Below the pieces are notes generated by a model, which was not told the origin of the DNA, searched no databases, and was given only the letters and a program-made list of their open reading frames with translations. The position numbers and the translations under genes are program-made. Of a stretch of DNA of 64,000 bases, positions 59,940-64,000 are shown in pieces; within the stretch, counting starts at the first letter, position 1, and every line of letters starts with the position of its first letter. The DNA is from Sphingobacterium sp. UBA2700. Lineage in GTDB: Bacteria > Bacteroidota > Bacteroidia > Sphingobacteriales > Sphingobacteriaceae. The stretch spans positions 1-64,000 of the forward strand of contig DELI01000035.1 of the NCBI GenBank assembly GCA_002354335.1, in the 5' to 3' direction.

Positions 59940-59970
59940 TTTGCACAAGTTCTTTAAAATAGTAGTTTTG
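59940..59970 (+). promoter_or_regulatory. Promoter of the tRNA gene
   Basis: TTTG (59940-59943) and TAGTTTTG (59963-59970) are spaced by 19 bases and lie six bases before the tRNA. This is the best full match to the Bacteroidota -33/-7 promoter in the window. Confidence 0.7.
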
Positions 59971-59976
59971 TTTTCC

Positions 59977-60048
59977 GGCCCCGTAGTTCAACGGATAGAA
60001 TAGATGTTTCCTAAACATTTGATAGCAGTTCGATTCTGCTCGGGGCTA
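59977..60048 (+). tRNA. tRNA-Arg (CCU anticodon)
   Basis: The gene folds as a full cloverleaf of 72 bases. The acceptor GGCCCCG pairs with CGGGGCT (with a G-U at the end), the anticodon stem GATGT pairs with ACATT around loop TTCCTAA (anticodon CCT at 60010-60012, reading AGG), and the T arm is GCAGT-TCGATTC-TGCTC-like. CCA is not encoded. It has its own promoter and is followed by an AT-rich spacer before the hicB stop. Confidence 0.95.
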
Positions 60049-60096
60049 CTAAATTTGAGACACCCTAAATCGCTGGTCTCCTTTCTATTTCCTCGA

Positions 60097-60498
60097 CTAC
60101 CGTAATCGCACAGCCAATAAATCATTCGCTAACTTATGTAATCCATCTTCAATTCGCTTCAACTGTGATGCGCGAGGCTTTTTCAATCCGGCGGAATAAT
60201 GCTGTAACTGCCGCTGATTGATACCGGTGATTCTTTCCAACGCGGAATTAGTGAAAATCCCTTTGTAATAGTTTAACAAACTTTCTACATCAAAATGAAA
60301 GGAAATCTGATAATCAGATTTTAAGATCTTGGGAATATTTTTGGAATTAAATTCTTGTTTAATAATTTGAATGCTATTAAGAATAGAATTCTTGGCCTCT
60401 TCGACAGTATCACCCCCTCCGTAAATACCCGCTGCATTCTCGGCATAAGCACTGAACATGTCAGCACTGCGCTCAATAATAATTTTCAAGGTTTTCAT
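60097..60498 (-). CDS. hicB: HicB-type antitoxin with HTH
   Basis: The 133-residue protein has an N-terminal HicB fold (about 1-75, with F-S-A-Y-A-E-N-A-A-G-I-Y-G-G-G-D-T) and a C-terminal XRE-like helix-turn-helix (about 83-133, L-E-R-I-T-G-I-N-Q-R-Q-L-Q-H-Y). HicB neutralises the HicA mRNA interferase and represses the operon. The hicA gene upstream (60538-60716) is frameshifted, so the antitoxin is here without a functional partner if the sequence is right. The ATG at 60498 is 39 bases after the hicA stop. Confidence 0.88.
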   Translation of the reverse strand: MKTLKIIIERSADMFSAYAENAAGIYGGGDTVEEAKNSILNSIQIIKQEFNSKNIPKILKSDYQISFHFDVESLLNYYKGIFTNSALERITGINQRQLQHYSAGLKKPRASQLKRIEDGLHKLANDLLAVRLR

Positions 60499-60537
60499 TT
60501 AATTTGTTTTTCCTTTTCTACTTATTTCTACAGGTTT

Positions 60538-60716
60538 TTATTTCAAACCAAGATCCTTTATCATTTTTTTTCGAAGGCCTTCGCCTATTTCTTTACTTCC
60601 ATGATAGGGAATGGATACTATTCTTCCGTGTTTTCATAGATATAATGAGATCCATTGGTCCGAATATGAATCCAACCATTCTTGCGTAAAATCCTGTGAA
60701 ACTCACTGGATTTCAC
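60538..60716 (-). pseudogene. hicA: hicA toxin, frameshifted
   Basis: Reading from GTG 60716 gives K-S-S-E-F-H-R-I-L-R-K-N-G-W-I-H-I-R-T-N-G-S-H-Y-I-Y-E, the double-stranded-RNA-binding-like fold of HicA, until a stop after about 32 codons. In the next frame V-S-I-P-Y-H-G-S-K-E-I-G-E-G-L-R-K-K-M continues to a proper end at 60538. The span is 179 bases, one short of 60 codons, so a single-base deletion between about 60612 and 60622 would explain it. The toxin is thus probably inactive, unless this is a sequencing error or programmed shift. Confidence 0.8.
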
Positions 60717-61057
60717 GAAAATGATAATTTAACTAGATGTATCATATCTCTATAACGAAGTGTTCCTGTCATTTACAAACTAACAATATAAAGGTAGTAA
60801 TAATACTACTTATTTAAAAGCAAATGATTTAGCAATCTGAAGCGGATATTTCCCCCAAAATCTCCCCATCCTTAAACCTTCTTCCAAAAATCTGCTCCTA
60901 TCTAATATCTCTAGCTAAGCTTATTGCCAGCAAAGCAAACAAGAAATTATAATAGAAAAAGGCAACCTGATAAGTTGCCTTTTTTCATTAACCTGCATTT
61001 CCGTTGAAGGTTAATATATCTTGATCAAGTACTCGGTACTTCAATACCGCTGAAAAG
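60717..61057. other. Intergenic region with a bidirectional terminator
   Basis: This gap lies upstream of hicA and downstream of the 302-residue gene. Nothing coding is evident. It holds a terminator at 60956-60985, and the rest is AT-rich and would include the hicAB promoter. Confidence 0.5.
60956..60985. terminator. Bidirectional terminator
   Basis: AAAAAGGCAAC pairs with GTTGCCTTTTT around CTGATAA, with A and T runs on both sides. It would end the transcript of the TPR pair (61058-62984). Confidence 0.85.
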
Positions 61058-61966
61058 CTACTCCTGATAATAGCTCTTGAATTTCTGCAATGTCGCATCA
61101 TAGACCAAGGCCAGCTTAACATCCTCTCCACGCAGGATAAGCCCATCGGAAGGCGCTGGGCTGAATCCATTGGCGATCTCCGACATGTAAATCTTCGCAC
61201 CTTTCTTAAATCCATTGATTCGCATCTTGTCCGAATAGTTTTCAGAATAGGCCACATAGGGTAAATCGGTCTTTTCATTGAAGCTAAGGATCAAGAGACG
61301 GCTGAACTGTTTCTCATTATTATCCAAAACGACGGCCACATCGGTAATACCATCGCCATCGAAGTCTCCGGTGCTATAGGTCGATTTAGCGCGTTCAGCG
61401 TTTTGCGTAATCGTATAGTCATTGCCGTTATAGCGGTTGTTCTGCAGGATCAATTGTTTATAGCTGACGCCTAGGTTATCAAAGGGTGGCAAAGAGAAAT
61501 TCTTCTTATAGTCATCGAACTGGTAGGAAGGGATTAATTCCTTTTCCTTAAAACGATAGGCTATTGGATAAGCCTGTCCTGTTTTCGGTTCCACGAGATA
61601 GCCCCATGTTTCTTGGGCGTTGCTCCGCTCGGCATCACGGTAGATCACCGTACCGAAAGCCTGAGCGATATCTTTTCCCGTCGACTCTTCATATCCGATT
61701 GCTCCTCGTTCAATAACTTGATAGCGCTCAAAATAGATGCCCTCTTCCCCGGAAGATTCCGGCACAATGCGAACCTCATTGTTAATTGCAATGGGTGCTA
61801 CCGGCGTTTTCTTCGTCGTGTCGACTTGCTCAGGCTGTCCAGGTCTTCCCGTCCCATTTTGCTGCGATGCGTAATACCAGTAGCCTATGCCGGCAAGGGC
61901 GACAAAACCTAACACGATCCAAAGCCAGTTATTATTGCGTGTGTTGTCTATTGATTCTCTTTCCAT
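61058..61966 (-). CDS. Single-pass membrane protein with FG-GAP-like segment
   Basis: The 302-residue protein has a short cytoplasmic N-terminus, one membrane helix (about residues 13-30, W-L-W-I-V-L-G-F-V-A-L-A) and a large periplasmic region. A Thr/Pro/Gly-rich linker is followed by beta-rich sequence with an FG-GAP-like repeat D-F-D-G-D-G-I-T-D-V-A-V (about 200-211). No enzyme motif is visible. It starts four bases after the TPR gene and the two form an operon. An envelope role is suggested by localisation only. Confidence 0.75.
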   Translation of the reverse strand: MERESIDNTRNNNWLWIVLGFVALAGIGYWYYASQQNGTGRPGQPEQVDTTKKTPVAPIAINNEVRIVPESSGEEGIYFERYQVIERGAIGYEESTGKDIAQAFGTVIYRDAERSNAQETWGYLVEPKTGQAYPIAYRFKEKELIPSYQFDDYKKNFSLPPFDNLGVSYKQLILQNNRYNGNDYTITQNAERAKSTYSTGDFDGDGITDVAVVLDNNEKQFSRLLILSFNEKTDLPYVAYSENYSDKMRINGFKKGAKIYMSEIANGFSPAPSDGLILRGEDVKLALVYDATLQKFKSYYQE

Positions 61967-61970
61967 TGGT

Positions 61971-62984
61971 TTACAAGATATTACCAGAAATTAACTTTTC
62001 AAAAAATAGGTCCATCATCTTCGAGCTGGCCAGAAACTGTCTGTAATCTTCTGCAGTCGGGTTTTCCTTTTTAATGACCTCATTAAAAACCAGCTTTAAC
62101 TGCTCATTGGTTTCGTTCAGCTTCTCATCCAGCTCCTGCATAGAAACACTTATGCGTTCTGGATTACGGCTCAAGAGCAATTCCTTGGCAAAAGCACGTT
62201 CCTTGCTTTCCAACAGCTGCGCAAGCATCATTAAGAGGATGATGCGCATTTCGTAGCGTTGCGATAAATTATCACTGTATTCTTCATCTCGTAGCGCCCG
62301 AAGTCGCGCCTCCAGGGCTTCAGCGTCGCCTTTTTGAGAGACAATCTGATTCATCAACTGGGCGATATAACTATTGAACATGTAGGACTGCGCATTTTCC
62401 CGCTGCTTCATCAGTTCGTCCTCCGAACCATATTGGTTCAGAAAGGTTTCAAAATAAGAAGCTGCCTTCTCAAATTCACGACCATGATAATGCGCTAGAC
62501 CCAGCACCAGATTGAATTTATTCTCAGTTGCTAAGTCAATGTATTGCTTATGGATCCGAAAGCTTTCCTCATATTTATGGATATTGTTGGCATTGGCCAT
62601 GGCGTTATACACCGTCAAGCTGGTCGGTTTCACCTGCATCGCCTTTACGGCATATTCATAAGCCTTCTGGTTTTCGTCGAGATTGCTGTAGGCCGCTGCT
62701 AAATTAGACAGATGGGTTTCATTATCCTCGGAGTACAGCACAGCTAAGCGGAACTTCTCCTTTGCTTTTTCAAAGTTCTCCATCCGAAAATAGGCAATCC
62801 CTGCATAGGATAGATATGTCGCGTTATTAGGCTCGGCTTTGCAAAGCTGCTCGAATAAGACTACAGATTTTTCATACTCCCCTAAATTAGAAAGGCTGTC
62901 TGCAGTAGCAAACAGCTTATCTTTATCTTGAGCATGCAGATGTAAACTGCCGATGAAGGCAAAAAATACGAGCAACCATTTCAT
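61971..62984 (-). CDS. Exported TPR-repeat protein
   Basis: The 337-residue protein has a signal peptide (about residues 1-18, ending H-L-H-A-Q) and several tetratricopeptide repeats (about 22-150, for example L-S-Y-A-G-I-A-Y-F-R-M-E-N-F-E-K-A-K). The rest is helical to the C-terminus. TPRs mediate protein contacts. The next gene, four bases away, encodes a membrane-anchored protein, so the two may act together in the periplasm. The biological function is unknown. Confidence 0.83.
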   Translation of the reverse strand: MKWLLVFFAFIGSLHLHAQDKDKLFATADSLSNLGEYEKSVVLFEQLCKAEPNNATYLSYAGIAYFRMENFEKAKEKFRLAVLYSEDNETHLSNLAAAYSNLDENQKAYEYAVKAMQVKPTSLTVYNAMANANNIHKYEESFRIHKQYIDLATENKFNLVLGLAHYHGREFEKAASYFETFLNQYGSEDELMKQRENAQSYMFNSYIAQLMNQIVSQKGDAEALEARLRALRDEEYSDNLSQRYEMRIILLMMLAQLLESKERAFAKELLLSRNPERISVSMQELDEKLNETNEQLKLVFNEVIKKENPTAEDYRQFLASSKMMDLFFEKLISGNIL

Positions 62985-63107
62985 TTTTATGCTGTCAGGT
63001 TAATTAGTGTTCAGTTAAGCTATCGCTAAGCTATATCAAAACTCATACCCGAAATATAAACAAAACCTTTGATTAAATAATTTTATCAATCCAACATCAC
63101 AAAGACG

Positions 63108-64000
63108 CTACAACCAATCATCGAATTTCCTTATAAACCAAACCTTAACAGCTTGCGTCAGCAGGCAATAGGCTGTCAGAATTCCGATTAACCAAGGGAA
63201 GTAGGCTAGGGGCAAAGCCTGTAGCTTCAAGGACTCTGCGAATGGCGAAAAAGGAAGCAAGATACCGATCAGCATAATTAGACTGGTCAAAGCGACAACC
63301 GGCTTGGCAGCCCAACTCTGAAAGAACGGAATCTTACGCGTACGAATCATATGGATGATCAGCGTCTGCGACAGTAAGCCCTCGACAAACCAGCCACTTT
63401 GAAAGAGCGTTTGATGCTCTGGACTGTTCGCTTTGAATACAAAGAACAACACCGCAAAGGTTGCAAAGTCGAATATCGAACTGATTGGACCCACATAAAG
63501 CATAAACTTCGACACGCTACTGGCATCCCACTTCTTCGGAGTTTCCAGAAACTCCTTGTCCATGCGATCCCAGGGAATAGAGATCTGCGATACATCGTAC
63601 AGCAGGTTTTGCACCAGTAGATGTATAGGCAGCATCGGCAGAAAAGGAAGAAAAGTGCTGGCGCCAATCATGCTGAACATATTACCGAAGTTGCTGCTCG
63701 CTGTCATCTTGATATACTTAATGATATTTCCGAAGGTTCGACGACCATAGAGCACGCCTTTCCGCAAGACGAGCAGGTCTTTTTCCAATAGAATGATATC
63801 CGCACTTTCCTTCGTAATGTCCACCGCGGTGTCTACACTGATGCCTACATCGGCAGTCTTGATCGCTGCGGCATCATTGATGCCATCGCCCATAAAGCCG
63901 ACGGTATGCCCTTTGCTCCGTAGAGCATCCACGACCCGGACTTTCTGCAAAGGACTTAACTTCGCAAATACCGAAACCTCATCCACACGGTCTAGCAGTT
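63108..64000 (-). CDS. mgtA: Magnesium-translocating P-type ATPase, 3' part (runs off window)
   Basis: About 297 C-terminal residues are present and the gene continues beyond the right edge. V-G-F-M-G-D-G-I-N-D-A-A-A-I is the hinge motif of P-type ATPases, T-A-S-S-N-F-G-N-M-F-S is M4-M5, and the end has I-P-W-D-R-M-D typical of the MgtA/MgtB type. About six membrane segments follow the hinge. The visible GTG at 63986 is internal, not a start. Magnesium import is the expected function. Its promoter and any Mg-sensing leader lie outside the window. Confidence 0.93.
   Translation of the reverse strand, partial: LLDRVDEVSVFAKLSPLQKVRVVDALRSKGHTVGFMGDGINDAAAIKTADVGISVDTAVDITKESADIILLEKDLLVLRKGVLYGRRTFGNIIKYIKMTASSNFGNMFSMIGASTFLPFLPMLPIHLLVQNLLYDVSQISIPWDRMDKEFLETPKKWDASSVSKFMLYVGPISSIFDFATFAVLFFVFKANSPEHQTLFQSGWFVEGLLSQTLIIHMIRTRKIPFFQSWAAKPVVALTSLIMLIGILLPFSPFAESLKLQALPLAYFPWLIGILTAYCLLTQAVKVWFIRKFDDWL

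Noticed and set aside
60504..60689. Plus-strand open frame antisense to hicA
   Set aside because: The protein is a low-complexity Phe/Leu-rich translation of the opposite strand of the frameshifted hicA and has no known family.

Overview
The window reads as a piece of chromosome from a member of the Bacteroidota, most probably Sphingobacteriaceae (Sphingobacterium or a close relative). The grounds are a GldH lipoprotein gene, futalosine-pathway menaquinone synthesis (mqnB), ApaG, DedA, DUF3078 and PIG-L/symporter genes of the Bacteroidota type, promoters of the TAnnTTTG type instead of sigma70 hexamers, and almost no Shine-Dalgarno sequences. Nearly all of it is ordinary housekeeping sequence. 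There is no prophage, insertion sequence, CRISPR array or large island.

Layout. 0.6-6.1 kb (minus): csbD-like, nadD-gmk-yicC, a CAP protein, two tandem DedA genes and dnaN. 6.2-10.9 kb (plus): holB, a ricT-like PSP1 gene, gldH, lpxK and a small secreted protein. 11.2-15.0 kb (minus): dnaA and dxs. 15-20.3 kb: scpA and a leucine-degradation-type cluster (enoyl-CoA hydratase, HMG-CoA lyase, acyl-CoA dehydrogenase, and a divergent carboxyltransferase). 20.8-24.1 kb (minus): a PAS-LuxR regulator, thiL and nadA. A 479-bp AT-rich gap full of DnaA-box-like sites follows, then nadB and a carbonic-anhydrase-like gene. 26.7-32.7 kb (minus): an Ig-like lipoprotein, mnmG, an ABC-F ATPase and apaG. 32.9-44.6 kb (mostly plus): an RsmI-like methyltransferase, a DUF4328 protein, Nif3 with a zinc-ribbon protein, a tricorn-like protease, DsbA, CPBP, cdsA, DUF2461, anmK (minus) and gcvH. 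44.7-47.6 kb (minus): a secreted protein, pdhB and mqnB. 47.6-53.7 kb (plus): queD, folE, an O-methyltransferase and a cell-wall hydrolase cluster. 53.7-58.2 kb (minus): a PIG-L deacetylase, two very small membrane proteins and a sodium:solute symporter. 58.4-64 kb: a thioredoxin/peroxiredoxin module, tRNA-Arg, hicB with a frameshifted hicA, a TPR pair, and the 3' part of mgtA running off the right edge.

Replication genes cluster here (dnaN, dnaA, mnmG). Together with the DnaA-box cluster between nadA and nadB and two parS-like palindromes beside mnmG, they suggest the window spans the chromosomal origin.

The most unusual structure is a family of composite, strongly palindromic non-coding repeats at four intergenic sites (1-577, 20304-20824, 21563-22029, 45408-45840). 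They are built from a few shared modules in both orientations, and some carry inward-facing terminator hairpins at their ends. Other points of note are many promoters placed so close to start codons that the mRNAs should be leaderless, a terminator whose stem is made of DnaA-box-like sequence, a perfect CRP-type palindrome upstream of a peroxiredoxin gene, and a 39-residue gene translationally coupled to the symporter.
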